64,000 bases of DNA from Pseudomonas sp. BN411 (GTDB lineage: Bacteria; Pseudomonadota; Gammaproteobacteria; Pseudomonadales; Pseudomonadaceae), in contig NZ_SSOM01000074.1 in assembly GCF_029871235.1 (NCBI RefSeq), positions 142,161 to 206,160 on the forward strand, given 5' to 3'. This document shows positions 30,600 to 39,763 of this stretch, piece by piece (the stretch's first letter is position 1; each line of letters begins with the position of its first letter). A program made the position numbers and the translations under genes. Under the pieces are notes generated by a model. That model was not told the DNA's origin. It did not search any database and saw nothing but the letters and a program-made list of their open reading frames with translations.

Positions 30600-31457
30600 T
30601 TGAACGCAGTCGAGTCGGATTATTCGATCTACCGCAAGGTGGTCACGCAGTTGATGAATGGCGAGGAGCAGTTGCCCAGCCTGCCGATGATCACCCTGGA
30701 TATCCGTCGCGCCCTGGCTGATCCGAACGTCTCGGTTGCCCGTCTGAAGCAGGTCATCAGCAGGGACCCGGCCCTCAGCGCGCTGCTGATGAAGCACGCC
30801 TCCAGCATCGTGTTCCGCTCCACCCAGCCGCCCAGGACCCTGGAAGACGTCATCCGCATGCTCGGCCTGCAGGAGGTGGACCGCATCACCCTGGTGCACA
30901 GCCTGAAGAGCCTCTTCACCCTTCACAGCGTCGCCCACAAGCAACTGTTCGTTGGCGTCTGGGGAAGGCTGACGCGGCAGGCCGCCATCAGTGCCGTGCT
31001 CGCCCGCCCCCTGGGATTCACTTCGCCAGACCACGCACTGCTGGCCAGCCTGCTCTGCGATGTCGGCGAGCTGGCGGTGCTCTCTGCATTCAAGGACGCC
31101 AGTCAGGTACCAGGCCCCGAGGTTTATGCGCGGCTCTGTCGCGAATACGGCCAGTCCCTGAGCGTGATCGTGCTGCAGAAATGGGCCGTGGATCAGAGCT
31201 ACATCGAGGTGGTGCGCGGCGCTCGGCGCTGGGACGTCGACAGTGGCGGCCGGCTCGGCCTGATCGATCTGGTCAACCTGGGCCTCTACCATGCCATGCG
31301 CGACGATGGCCGATTCGCGCAGCTGCCGCCGCTCGACCAGCTCGCCGCGTTCCGCAAGCTGGTACCGCCATCGGACGTGCTGGACGCCGGGGGAGGGCTG
31401 GCCCTGGTTTCCGCCCATCAGGACGCCATCCAGCGCACGGCCAGCCTGCTGCGCTGA
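30600..31457 (+). CDS. HDOD-domain signalling protein
   Basis: This 285-residue protein has an HDOD domain over most of its length (LPSLPMITLDIRRALADPNVSVARLKQVISRDPALSALLM, then LEDVIRMLGLQEVDRITLVHSL and the HALLASLLCDVGELAVL segment). HDOD proteins are degenerate HD phosphohydrolase relatives tied to signalling and stress; no partner domain is present here. The start is TTG with GGGGGGAG upstream; the first in-frame ATG (30654) would remove the beginning of the domain. Confidence 0.8.
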   Translation: MNAVESDYSIYRKVVTQLMNGEEQLPSLPMITLDIRRALADPNVSVARLKQVISRDPALSALLMKHASSIVFRSTQPPRTLEDVIRMLGLQEVDRITLVHSLKSLFTLHSVAHKQLFVGVWGRLTRQAAISAVLARPLGFTSPDHALLASLLCDVGELAVLSAFKDASQVPGPEVYARLCREYGQSLSVIVLQKWAVDQSYIEVVRGARRWDVDSGGRLGLIDLVNLGLYHAMRDDGRFAQLPPLDQLAAFRKLVPPSDVLDAGGGLALVSAHQDAIQRTASLLR

Positions 31458-31502
31458 AGGGCGCACCTATACTCAGGCGTACCGCTCGCTCCCGGGTGAT
31501 CC

Positions 31503-32393
31503 ATGCGCCGACTACCGCTGCTCTGCCTCAGCCTGTGCCTGGCCTGGGCTCATGCGGTCACGGCTGCCGAGCAGTGGCGGGTAGCGGTGGCAGAGGTTCC
31601 GGGGCTGGCCGAGGCGAACGGTACCGGCCCCCTGCCGGACCTGCTCCGCGCGCTGGACGCGCAATTGCCGGACATCGACTTCGAGCTGCAGATCACACCC
31701 TTCGCGCGCACCTTCCATCTGCTGCAGAACGGCCAGTGCGAGTTCCAGGTGCCCTTTCTTGGCAATCTGCCGCGCCTGCCGGCCGGATTGCGCTATGGCT
31801 CGGGCCGTCTCTGGCAGGTGCGCTTTGGCCTGTTCACCCAGCGTGGCAATGCCCTCAGCGTCGCCCAACTGCTCGACCCGGCCCATGTGCTCAGTGCCGA
31901 GCGTCTGGCCGCCAGCGGCATGGACGCCGCTCAGCAGGCACAGCTGAAGCCCCTGCTGGGGCGGAGTTGGCGACTGGACGAACTGCAGGAGCAGCTCGCC
32001 ATGCCCACCGTGCCCACGGCCTTGCGGACCTTGGCCTATCCCTATCGGATCGAAACCGATCGCGCCCATGCGCCCTGGCTGGGATTCCCGGCGCTCTCCG
32101 GCAACAGCATCGAGGGCAGCCTGCAAAAGCTGGTGCGCGGGCGACTCGACGGCTACGTGTTCGCGGTGAACCAGACGGAGCACGAGATCGACCGCCTGGG
32201 CCTGCGTGAGCAGTTGCGGGCCCAGGATTTCGGCCTCTATCCGGTGCGCTGGCTGGTGCCGGACAACCTGCGTGGCGCCCAGGTGGACCGGCGCCTCATG
32301 GAGGCCCTGGGCAAGCTCCAGAGGCAGCCGGGCTTCGAGAAATTGCAGGCGCCGCTGAACAGGTTGTCCAGCGACTGGAAGCCCTGGCCCTAG
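31503..32393 (+). CDS. Periplasmic binding-protein-like protein
   Basis: This 296-residue protein has a signal peptide (LPLLCLSLCLAWAHAVTA) and a fold like solute-binding family 3 (WRVAVAEVPGLAEANGTGPLPDLL, ITPFARTFHLLQNGQCEFQVPF, LVRGRLDGYVFAVNQTEHEIDRLGL). Lobe details diverge from the amino acid binders, so ligand and even transport function are uncertain. It lies 45 bp after the HDOD gene and may be co-transcribed. Its stop overlaps the convergent DUF1127 stop by 4 bp. Confidence 0.7.
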   Translation: MRRLPLLCLSLCLAWAHAVTAAEQWRVAVAEVPGLAEANGTGPLPDLLRALDAQLPDIDFELQITPFARTFHLLQNGQCEFQVPFLGNLPRLPAGLRYGSGRLWQVRFGLFTQRGNALSVAQLLDPAHVLSAERLAASGMDAAQQAQLKPLLGRSWRLDELQEQLAMPTVPTALRTLAYPYRIETDRAHAPWLGFPALSGNSIEGSLQKLVRGRLDGYVFAVNQTEHEIDRLGLREQLRAQDFGLYPVRWLVPDNLRGAQVDRRLMEALGKLQRQPGFEKLQAPLNRLSSDWKPWP

Positions 32394-32626
32394 CGCTTCC
32401 AGAAGGGCTTGAGGGCTTCCTCCAGCGCCTGCGCGCGGCTCAGGCCAACGTCCCTCAGGGCGTGATCGTCCAGCTCCAGGAGCTGGCGGCGGGTATGCAG
32501 GCGCATCCAGAAGCGGTTCCAGCGATCGCCCAGCCGTGCCGGTGCCAGGGAAACAGTGGCGCGCTGCTCCTGTTCCAGTTCCCGTGCTTGGAGAGTCAGA
32601 CGTACATCGCTCAGGCCGTTCATCAT
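32390..32626 (-). CDS. DUF1127 (YjiS-like) small basic protein
   Basis: This 78-residue protein has a C-terminal DUF1127 domain (LHTRRQLLELDDHALRDVGLSRAQALEEALKPFW), an arginine-rich helical module found in small stress and nutrient-response proteins. AGGA lies six bases before the ATG pair at 32626/32623, so this start is chosen over 32638 and 32686. It is divergent from a MocR regulator with shared operator repeats between them, so it is a likely target. Confidence 0.8.
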   Translation of the reverse strand: MMNGLSDVRLTLQARELEQEQRATVSLAPARLGDRWNRFWMRLHTRRQLLELDDHALRDVGLSRAQALEEALKPFWKR

Positions 32627-32687
32627 TGCGTTCCTCATGCCCTTGGTGGATCGGGGTGGAACCATGATGTCCGTCGGCGAAATCACA

Positions 32688-32726
32688 ATACAGATTCACG
32701 ATCTGTATATTTTTTTCATACAGATT
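32688..32726. promoter_or_regulatory. Repeated MocR-type operator half-sites
   Basis: ATACAGAT-N5-ATCTGTAT is a perfect dyad at 32688-32708, and ATACAGATT recurs at 32718-32726, exactly 30 bp (three helical turns) after the first. A further ATCTGTAA lies at 32763. MocR proteins typically bind direct repeats between divergent genes, and this is the gap between the MocR gene and DUF1127. Confidence 0.65.
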
Positions 32727-32809
32727 GCGTGATTTCCTATCTGAATCCTCCGTTTCAGGATCATCTGTAATGGTTCTGCTGCGGATATGTGCCGATTCGG
32801 GAGACTGTC

Positions 32810-34225
32810 ATGAAGCTCTACATCAAGCTGGCCGAGACCCTGGGCGAACGTATTGAGCACGGGTACTACCGCCCCGGCGACCGCCTGCCGTCGGTACGAG
32901 CCCTGAGCCTGGAGCACGGCGTGAGCCTGAGTACGGTGCAGCAGGCCTACCGGATTCTCGAAGACAGCGGCCTGGCCGAGCCGCGGCCGAAGTCCGGCTA
33001 CTTCGTGCCGCCGCGCCGCCAGACGCCGGCGCTGCCGGCGGTGAGCCGGGCACCGCAGCGGCCGGTGGATGTCTCGCAATGGAATGACGTACTCGACCTG
33101 ATCAAGCGCAGCGCCAAGGACAATGTGCTCCAGCTCGGCCGAGGCATGCCGGACATCACCAGCCCGACCTTGAAGCCTTTGCTGCGCAGCCTCGGCCAGA
33201 TCAGCCGGCGCCAGGACGGCAGCGGTCTGTACTACGACAGCATCTATGGCACCCAGGCCCTGCGCGAACAGGTGGCGCGCCTGGTGCTGGATTCCGGCTG
33301 CCAGATCCCCGCCAGCGACATCGTCATCACCACCGGTTGCCACGAGGCGCTGTCGGTGGCGATCCGCTCCACCTGCGAGCCGGGGGACATAGTCGCGGTG
33401 GATTCGCCGAGCTTCCACGGCGCCATGCAGACCTTGAAGGGCTTCGGCATGAAGGCACTGGAACTGCCGACCGACCCGCTCAATGGCATCAGCCTGGAAG
33501 CGTTGGAAATGGCCCTGGAACAGTGGCCGATCAAGCTGATCCAGCTCACCCCCAACTGCAACAACCCGCTCGGCTACATCATGCCGGAAGCACGCAAGCG
33601 CGCCCTGGTCACCCTGGCCCAGCGCTACGACGTGCCAATCCTGGAGGACGACGTCTACGGCGACCTCGCCTACCAGTACCCGCGGCCGCGCACCATCAAG
33701 TCCTTCGACGCCGATGGCCGCGTGCTGCTCTGCAGCTCCTTCTCCAAGACAGTGGCGCCGGGTATCCGCGTCGGCTGGATCGCCCCCGGCCGCTACCTCG
33801 ACCGGGTGCTGCACATGAAGTACATCTCCACCGGCGCCACCGCCACCCAGCCGCAACTGGCGCTGGCCGACTTCATCGCCAACGGCCACTACGAACCGCA
33901 CCTGCGGCGCATGCGCAGCCAGTACCAGCACAGCCGTGACCAGATGATCGACTGGGTGATGCGCTACTTCCCCGAAGGCACCCGCGCCAGCCGGCCCCAG
34001 GGCAGCTTCATGCTCTGGGTGGAACTACCCGAGGACTTCGACACCCTGCGTCTCAACCGCGCCCTGTTGCCCAAAGGCGTACAGATCGCCGCCGGCAGCA
34101 TCTTCTCCGCCTCCGGCAAATACCGGAACTGCCTGCGGATGAACTACTCCTCCAAGCCCACCCCAAGCATCGAAGCCGCCGTGCGGATGGTGGGGGAGAC
34201 GATCAGGGAGTTGATGGGGGAGTAG
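32810..34225 (+). CDS. MocR-type GntR regulator with aminotransferase domain
   Basis: This 471-residue protein has an N-terminal GntR winged helix (YRPGDRLPSVRALSLEHGVSLSTVQQAYRILEDSG) and a full-length fold type I PLP domain (LTPNCNNPLGYIMP, LEDDVYGDLAY, SSFSKTVAPGIRVGWI with the PLP lysine in SFSK). MocR proteins use PLP or an amino compound as effector. The divergent DUF1127 gene is a likely target besides itself; no metabolic gene next to it reveals the effector. GGGAG lies before the ATG at 32810. Confidence 0.9.
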   Translation: MKLYIKLAETLGERIEHGYYRPGDRLPSVRALSLEHGVSLSTVQQAYRILEDSGLAEPRPKSGYFVPPRRQTPALPAVSRAPQRPVDVSQWNDVLDLIKRSAKDNVLQLGRGMPDITSPTLKPLLRSLGQISRRQDGSGLYYDSIYGTQALREQVARLVLDSGCQIPASDIVITTGCHEALSVAIRSTCEPGDIVAVDSPSFHGAMQTLKGFGMKALELPTDPLNGISLEALEMALEQWPIKLIQLTPNCNNPLGYIMPEARKRALVTLAQRYDVPILEDDVYGDLAYQYPRPRTIKSFDADGRVLLCSSFSKTVAPGIRVGWIAPGRYLDRVLHMKYISTGATATQPQLALADFIANGHYEPHLRRMRSQYQHSRDQMIDWVMRYFPEGTRASRPQGSFMLWVELPEDFDTLRLNRALLPKGVQIAAGSIFSASGKYRNCLRMNYSSKPTPSIEAAVRMVGETIRELMGE

Positions 34226-34252
34226 GGTGCGAGAACCTGAGGGTAAACATCC

Positions 34253-34353
34253 TGTAGGGGCGAATTCATTCGCCAAGCAGGCCGAAGGTCTGCCGATGTG
34301 CAAGGGAGTAGGGGGCTGCTTCGCAGCCCTTGGCGAATGAATTCGCCCCTACA
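34253..34353. mobile_element. REPIN A, left of the RAYT gene
   Basis: Two inverted copies of a REP with ends TGTAGGGGCGAATTCATTCG and its complement, 101 bp overall. Inside are two more hairpins, GCAGGCC-GAA-GGTCTGC and GGGCTGC-TTC-GCAGCCC. This is a REP doublet (REPIN), a non-autonomous element mobilised by RAYTs. It is the best-preserved family type together with 34922 and 55047. Confidence 0.92.
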
Positions 34354-34460
34354 GGCCATAGGCGCCTTCTGCAGGCTGGATCAGTCTTTTCGTTGCAATG
34401 TGCCGGCCCAGCATTCGATTGTTGCCCCATAGAGTCATCGCCTTCTGCATCAGGAGGGCA

Positions 34461-34916
34461 ATGGATATGCCGAGGGACGATTTGCTCAGGGGACGGGTAT
34501 CACGAGTCGGCCAGATCTACCACATCACCACCACAACCAATGACCGCCGGCCCCTGTTCCGGGACTTCGATTGCGCTCGCATTGCCATTGCCGAGTTGCG
34601 CCGGCTGCATGATCAGAATGTGGTGAACTCGCTCGCCTGGGTGCTGATGCCGGACCACCTGCATTGGTTGCTCCAGCTCAACGGGCCGATTGGATTGTCC
34701 AACGTGGTCAAGGTATTCAAAGGGCGTTCGGCCCGTCAGCTGGGCTTCCGCGTCGAAACCGGCGGAGGCGTCTGGCAACCGGGATTTCACGACCACGCCC
34801 TGCGCAGCGAGGAGAACATTCGCCAGGTTGCGCGCTACATCGTGGCCAACCCTTTGCGGGCAGGCCTGGTGGAGCAGATAGGGGATTACCCGTTCTGGGA
34901 TGCCTGCTGGCTCTGA
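34461..34916 (+). CDS. REP-associated tyrosine transposase (RAYT)
   Basis: The 151-residue Y1/HUH transposase has the HUH pair in LMPDHLHWLLQL (HLH at 66-68) and the probable nucleophile tyrosine 126 in RQVARYIVANPLRAGLV. WQPGFHDHALRSEEN is the other conserved RAYT block. RAYTs are thought to cut single-stranded REP DNA and spread REPINs. The ATG at 34461 follows CAGGAGG. REPINs in opposite orientation lie 107 bp upstream and 5 bp downstream. Length is normal and no frameshift is seen, so it may be active. Confidence 0.93.
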   Translation: MDMPRDDLLRGRVSRVGQIYHITTTTNDRRPLFRDFDCARIAIAELRRLHDQNVVNSLAWVLMPDHLHWLLQLNGPIGLSNVVKVFKGRSARQLGFRVETGGGVWQPGFHDHALRSEENIRQVARYIVANPLRAGLVEQIGDYPFWDACWL

Positions 34917-34921
34917 CGCTT

Positions 34922-35020
34922 TGTAGGGGCGAATTCATTCGCCAAGGGCGGCGTAGCTGCCCCCCAGGGGTCGTGAAGGGCAGACCTTCGGCCTGCTTGG
35001 CGAATGAATTCGCCCCTACA
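34922..35020. mobile_element. REPIN B, right of the RAYT gene
   Basis: A 99-bp REP doublet with perfect outer arms (TGTAGGGGCGAATTCATTCG and complement) in the opposite internal orientation to REPIN A: the GGGCGGCG-type hairpin comes first and the GGCCTGC side second. It starts 5 bp after the RAYT stop and ends 16 bp before the yccS stop. Confidence 0.92.
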
Positions 35021-35036
35021 GCGGTTCGCGCATCCC

Positions 35037-37214
35037 CTACGCCACCTTCCCCTCATTCAACAAATGCGCCGCCAGCGTCCTCAGCGCCCCCAGCTGCCGG
35101 CAGATCAGCCCAAGCTCGGTCTGCACCAGACGCGGGCGGTCGTCCATGTCTTCGGGAAGCTGCTCCAGGGTCTTGGCGAGTGCATCCTCCTCATCGCGAT
35201 GAATACTGATCGGACGGCGGTCGGTCAGGCCCTGGGCGATGCAGTCCAGGCTTTCGGCAATCTGTTCAGCGGCTTGGTTGATGGTCGGTGTCAGGGCTTC
35301 GCCCGGCGTCTCGCTGCGATGGGCGCCGAGCGCGGAGAGGTAGCTGAGCAGGGTGTGGGAGAGCACCAGGAAGCGGAAGCCGACATCGGCTTCCTTCCGG
35401 AAGTGGCCCGGCTCCATGAGCATGTTGGACAGCGTGGTGGACAGCGCCGCGTCGGCGTTGTGGGCGTTGCGCCGGGCCAGGCGGTAGGCCAGGTCGTCGC
35501 GTTTGCCGCTGGCGTACTGCTGCATGATCTGCCGCAGGTAGCGGCTGTTGCAGGCGAGGGTGTTGGCCACCACCTGGTTGAGCCGGCGGCCCTGCCAGTC
35601 GGGCAGGATGAAGATCACCGCGAGGCCGGCGATCAGGGCGCCGAGCAGGGTGTCCACGAAGCGCGGCAGGAACAGGCCGTAGCTGTTGCCGACCTGGTTG
35701 AAGCAGAACAGCACCATCAGGGTGATCGCGGCGGTGGCCAGGGTGTAGCGGGTCGCACGGTTGGCGAAGAAGATCACCCCGGCGATCACGGCGAAGGCGG
35801 ACTGCACCAGGGCGCTGGGGAACAGGTCGAACAACGCCCAGCCCAGTGCCAGGCCGAGCAGGGTGCCGGCGATCCGCTGCACCAGCTTGCGCCGGGTGGC
35901 GCCGAAGTTGGGCTGGCAGACGAACACCGTGGTCAGCAGGATCCAGTAGCCCTGCTCGGGGTGGATCAGGTGCAGCACGCCATAGCCGGCGGTCAGCGCC
36001 ACGGCCATGCGCAGGGCATGGCGGAACACCAGGGACGTGGGCGTGAGGTTCTGCTTGAGGCGTTCCCAGACATCCTTCGGGCCCTTGGGTGAGCGGTCCA
36101 GCAGGCTGGCATCCTGGGCTTCGGCGAGGGCGTCGGGATTGCTGGCATCGATCAGCAGGCGGTCGAGGGTGGCGAGGTTGCGCGCCAGGGCGTTGAGCGA
36201 GCGCAGCAGGCCGCGCCAGGCCGGATTGCTCTGGATGCGCAGGTGTTCCAGGGATTTGTTCAGGTCTTCCAGGGCCTGGGCGCCGTCCAGGTAGTCGAAT
36301 GGCTGGCGCATCCGGATGGCGCGCCCCAGGGCTTGGCAGGCGCCGCCCTGCTGGCGCAGCAGGCGCTGGCAGCGGAACAACACATCGCTGTGGAAGAAGG
36401 CTTCGGCCAGTTCGTTGTAGGCGTAGTGGGAGGAACTGGCGCGTTCGTGGATGTCCTGGGCGAGGAAATAGAGCTTGAGATAGCGGCTCACCTTGGGGCC
36501 CGGCCGGCCATTGCCGACCCGGTGCAGGATGATCTCCTTGGCCGCATTGAGCGCCGCCACCACCTTGCCGTTCTGCCGTGCCAGCTCCAGGCGTCGTGCT
36601 TCCACGTCGAGCTGGCGCACCGGCTCCAGCAGCGCGGATTTCAGCTTGAGGTACTGCCCCAGTTCACGGAACAGCTTGGCCAGGCTCTGCTGTACCGGCT
36701 GGTGGGTGAAGACGGCCTGCCAGAGCACCGACAGCAGGCCGTACCAGGCGGCGCCGGCCACCAGCAGCACGGGTTCCTGCCAGAGATTGGTGGGCGCGCC
36801 ATCGCGCTGGTCCACGCCGATCATGGTGTAGATGGAAAGGATCAGCGTCGCCGAGGCGATGGTGGCGTAGCGCTCGCCAAGGGCGCCGAGCATGGTCAGG
36901 CCGAAACTGGCCAGGGCCAGGGCGCCGACGAAGACCCAGGGGTAGGGGAACAGCAGTTCCACCGAGAGCGAGGCGACGCTGAAGCAGCCGAGGGTCACCA
37001 GCAGTGCGGTGAGACGCCCCTGCCAGCTGTCGTCGGTCTCCGCCAGGGCACTGGCGATGATGCCGAGGAAGAGGGGGATGAGCAGGTCCATGCGGTCCTG
37101 CTGCCAGCACAGCGCCATGCTCCCGGTGAGGGCGACGAAGACGCGCAGGCTGTAGCTGAACTTGTCGAGCGCCCAGAGGCGGCGCAGCGTTTGAGTGAAT
37201 CGGGTCGAGGGCAT
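35037..37214 (-). CDS. yccS: YccS family inner-membrane protein
   Basis: This 725-residue protein has two sets of membrane helices, an N-terminal one (about 30-175) and a second at about 400-530 (LRMAVALTAGYGVLHLIHPEQGYWILLTTVFVCQPNFGATRRKLV is the FUSC-type signature region), with a long soluble segment between. Matches YccS/YhfK, relatives of the FUSC/aromatic acid exporter proteins. Transport function is proposed only. A start at 37214 follows AAGGCCCC. Length is normal. Confidence 0.9.
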   Translation of the reverse strand: MPSTRFTQTLRRLWALDKFSYSLRVFVALTGSMALCWQQDRMDLLIPLFLGIIASALAETDDSWQGRLTALLVTLGCFSVASLSVELLFPYPWVFVGALALASFGLTMLGALGERYATIASATLILSIYTMIGVDQRDGAPTNLWQEPVLLVAGAAWYGLLSVLWQAVFTHQPVQQSLAKLFRELGQYLKLKSALLEPVRQLDVEARRLELARQNGKVVAALNAAKEIILHRVGNGRPGPKVSRYLKLYFLAQDIHERASSSHYAYNELAEAFFHSDVLFRCQRLLRQQGGACQALGRAIRMRQPFDYLDGAQALEDLNKSLEHLRIQSNPAWRGLLRSLNALARNLATLDRLLIDASNPDALAEAQDASLLDRSPKGPKDVWERLKQNLTPTSLVFRHALRMAVALTAGYGVLHLIHPEQGYWILLTTVFVCQPNFGATRRKLVQRIAGTLLGLALGWALFDLFPSALVQSAFAVIAGVIFFANRATRYTLATAAITLMVLFCFNQVGNSYGLFLPRFVDTLLGALIAGLAVIFILPDWQGRRLNQVVANTLACNSRYLRQIMQQYASGKRDDLAYRLARRNAHNADAALSTTLSNMLMEPGHFRKEADVGFRFLVLSHTLLSYLSALGAHRSETPGEALTPTINQAAEQIAESLDCIAQGLTDRRPISIHRDEEDALAKTLEQLPEDMDDRPRLVQTELGLICRQLGALRTLAAHLLNEGKVA

Positions 37215-37444
37215 AGGGGCCTTGTGGGCGAATGTCCGTTACGGCTGTGCTGCTGGCGACAGCCTAAGGTGAGCGGGAGGCGCTGTCAGCCACCCTGTCG
37301 CATTCGATGCCGGGGGACGGCGGGAGTCACATGGAGAGGAATGAAAAATCAGGTACGGGAGTGCCTGGGCGCGCTGGTGGCCACCTGTAATTTGGTGCAG
37401 TCTTGGCGAACCTGTCGGCCAAACCTGTTCTCGGATGCCCCCGC

Positions 37445-38212
37445 ATGAGACGACGCTGTGGTTTTGCCCTGTTCGCCCTGCTGCTCACTACCGCAAGCGC
37501 CTACGCTGAAACCTTGCGCATGGCCGCCGACGTCTGGCCGCCCTTCACCGATGCGAGACTGCCGGGTAACGGGCTGGCGGCCGAGCTGGTGAGCACCGCA
37601 CTCAAGCGCGCCGGACACCGCCCGGAATACATCGAAGTGCCCTGGGCCCGTGCCTTGCGCGGAGTCCAGGTGGGGGATTACGACTTGATCGTCAACGCCT
37701 GGTACAGCGATGAACGCGCGCGCTTCGGCCAGTTCTCCCAGCCTTACCTGACCAATCGCATTCTCTTCCTCAGGCGCAAGGGCAGCGACGTCGACTTCCG
37801 GACGCCGGGTGACCTCAAGCGCTACAGCATCGCCGTGGTGCGCGGATACAGCTACCTGCCGGGTTTCGATGCCGACGCCAGCCTGAACAAGGTGCCGGTA
37901 AAGGGTTTCCAGATGGCTGCGCGGATGCTGGCTGCCGGGCGCGTACAGCTGACCCTGGAAGACGATCTGGTGGCGCGCTACTACCTCGGCCGCGAGTTGG
38001 CGGGCGTTCGAGACCAGTTGGAGTTCCTGCCGCGGCCGCTCAGCGAGAACGGCCTGCACATCCTGGTGCGCCGCAGCCACCCGCGTCATCAGCAACTGGT
38101 GGACGAGTTCAACCGGGCGATGCAGGCCATGCGCGACGACGGAACCTATGAGGCCATCTTCGCCCGCCACGGCCTACCTGCCCCCGATAGGACCTGCTGC
38201 GCGTCGGAATAA
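37445..38212 (+). CDS. Orphan periplasmic solute-binding protein (SBP_bac_3 type)
   Basis: This 255-residue protein has a signal peptide (FALFALLLTTASAYA) and family 3 fold: LRMAADVWPPFTDARLPGNGLAAELVSTAL, VPWARALRGVQVGDYDLIVNAWYSDERA, then YSIAVVRGYSYLPGFD. It ends in CCASE with two adjacent cysteines. No permease or ATPase neighbours it. The start at 37445 is an ATG with a signal peptide just after it; a TTG at 37403 is an alternative. Ligand unknown. Confidence 0.82.
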   Translation: MRRRCGFALFALLLTTASAYAETLRMAADVWPPFTDARLPGNGLAAELVSTALKRAGHRPEYIEVPWARALRGVQVGDYDLIVNAWYSDERARFGQFSQPYLTNRILFLRRKGSDVDFRTPGDLKRYSIAVVRGYSYLPGFDADASLNKVPVKGFQMAARMLAAGRVQLTLEDDLVARYYLGRELAGVRDQLEFLPRPLSENGLHILVRRSHPRHQQLVDEFNRAMQAMRDDGTYEAIFARHGLPAPDRTCCASE

Positions 38213-38323
38213 CTGCGTTGCGAATGGCTCCGGATTTGTCATTTACAGCTCGTAAACTCCGCATCCTCAGCCACTCGCGCCTTGTTCTTCTCTAGCTCGC
38301 GAGGTCCTGGGTCGGAGCCACGT

Positions 38324-39703
38324 TTAGAGGATCCGCACCTTGTAGGAACGCCCCTTGATCTTCCCTTCGCTGAGGCGCTTGAGCGCCTGCTTGGCGATGC
38401 CGCGTTCCACGGCGACGAAGGCCTGGAAGTCGAAGATGGCGATCTTGCCCACCTGGCTGCCCGGAATCCCGGCTTCGCCGGTGAGGGCGCCGACGATGTC
38501 GCCGGGGCGCAGCTTTTCCTTGCGACCGCCGTTGATGCACAGGGTGGCCATGGGCGGCAGCAGGGGATCGCGGTTCTTCACGATCAGCTCGTCGATGCGC
38601 TGCCAGTTCAACGGCGCCTGTTGCAGGTCCTCGATGGCCTGGGCGCGGTTGGCCTCGGCTGGCGCCACCAGGCTCAGGGCCAGTCCCTTCTCGCCGGCGC
38701 GGCCACTGCGGCCGACGCGGTGGATATGCACTTCGGGGTCGCGGGACAGTTCGACGTTGATGACTGCTTCCAGGCTGGCGATGTCCAGGCCGCGGGCGGC
38801 GACGTCGGTGGCGACCAGCACGCTGCAGCTCTGGTTGGCGAACAGCGCCAGCACCTGGTCACGCTCGCGCTGCTCCAGGTCGCCATGCAGCGACTGCGCA
38901 GACACGCCGTTGTCGCGCAGATGGGCTTCCAGCTCCTGGCACTGCTGGCGGGTGTGGCAGAAGGCGACGCAAGACTGCGGCCGGTTGCTTTGCAGCAGGC
39001 GCAGCACGGCGTCCATGCGCTGGCGCGGATCGATCTCGTAGAAGCGCTGCTCGATCTGGCTGTCGTCGTGCAGGGCTTCCACCTTGACCTGTTGCGGCTC
39101 GCGCATGAAGGTCTTGGCCAGTTGGGCGATGCCGGCCGGGTAGGTGGCGGAGAACAGCAGGGTCTGCCGGCGTGCCGGGAGCTGGCCGATGATGTCGGCG
39201 ATGCTGTCGTAGAAGCCCATGTCGAGCATGCGGTCGGCTTCGTCCAGCACCAGCGTATTGAGGCCGTCGAGCACCAGGGTGGCCTTGCGCAGGTGCTCCT
39301 GGACTCGGCCGGGCGTGCCGACGATGACGTGGGCGCCGTGTTCCAGCGAGCCCACTTGCGGGCCGAAGGGCACGCCGCCGCAGAGGGTCAGCACCTTGAT
39401 GTTGCCGTGGCCTCGGGCCAGGCGGCGGATTTCCTTGGCCACCTGGTCGGCCAGCTCGCGAGTCGGGCAGAGCACCAGCGCCTGGCAGCCGAAGTAGCGC
39501 GGATTGAGCGGCTCCAGCAGACCGATGCCGAAGGCTGCGGTCTTGCCGCTGCCGGTCTTGGCCTGGGCGATCAGGTCCTGGCCCTTGAGGATCAGCGGCA
39601 GGGCCTGGGCCTGGATCGGCGTCATGTCGCGGTAGCCCAGGGTTTCCAGGTTGGCCAGGGTGGCCTCGGAGAGGGGCAGGGAAGTAAAGGCGGTGGTGGT
39701 CAC
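38324..39703 (-). CDS. dbpA: DEAD-box RNA helicase DbpA
   Basis: DbpA (459 residues) is an rRNA-specific helicase acting in 50S assembly near hairpin 92 of 23S rRNA. Core motifs: Q motif [63 protein letters not shown]. The C-terminal domain (LCINGGRKEKLRPGDIVGALTG...FVAVERGIAKQALKRL) is the DbpA RNA-binding module that separates it from other DEAD proteins. The likely start is GTG at 39703 giving MTTTAF; a TTG at 39718 is also in frame. No good ribosome site is visible for either. Confidence 0.93.
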   Translation of the reverse strand: MTTTAFTSLPLSEATLANLETLGYRDMTPIQAQALPLILKGQDLIAQAKTGSGKTAAFGIGLLEPLNPRYFGCQALVLCPTRELADQVAKEIRRLARGHGNIKVLTLCGGVPFGPQVGSLEHGAHVIVGTPGRVQEHLRKATLVLDGLNTLVLDEADRMLDMGFYDSIADIIGQLPARRQTLLFSATYPAGIAQLAKTFMREPQQVKVEALHDDSQIEQRFYEIDPRQRMDAVLRLLQSNRPQSCVAFCHTRQQCQELEAHLRDNGVSAQSLHGDLEQRERDQVLALFANQSCSVLVATDVAARGLDIASLEAVINVELSRDPEVHIHRVGRSGRAGEKGLALSLVAPAEANRAQAIEDLQQAPLNWQRIDELIVKNRDPLLPPMATLCINGGRKEKLRPGDIVGALTGEAGIPGSQVGKIAIFDFQAFVAVERGIAKQALKRLSEGKIKGRSYKVRIL

Positions 39704-39763
39704 GGGAGGAGCCTGCAAGTCTAAATGGCGCGCAGTTTAGCAGGCCGCGGCACGCCACCCCCG

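Noticed and set aside
34253-35020. Interpretation of the RAYT region as an insertion sequence with terminal inverted repeats and target duplications
   Set aside because: No flanking direct duplication is seen, and the flanking elements are REPINs that also occur alone elsewhere in the window.
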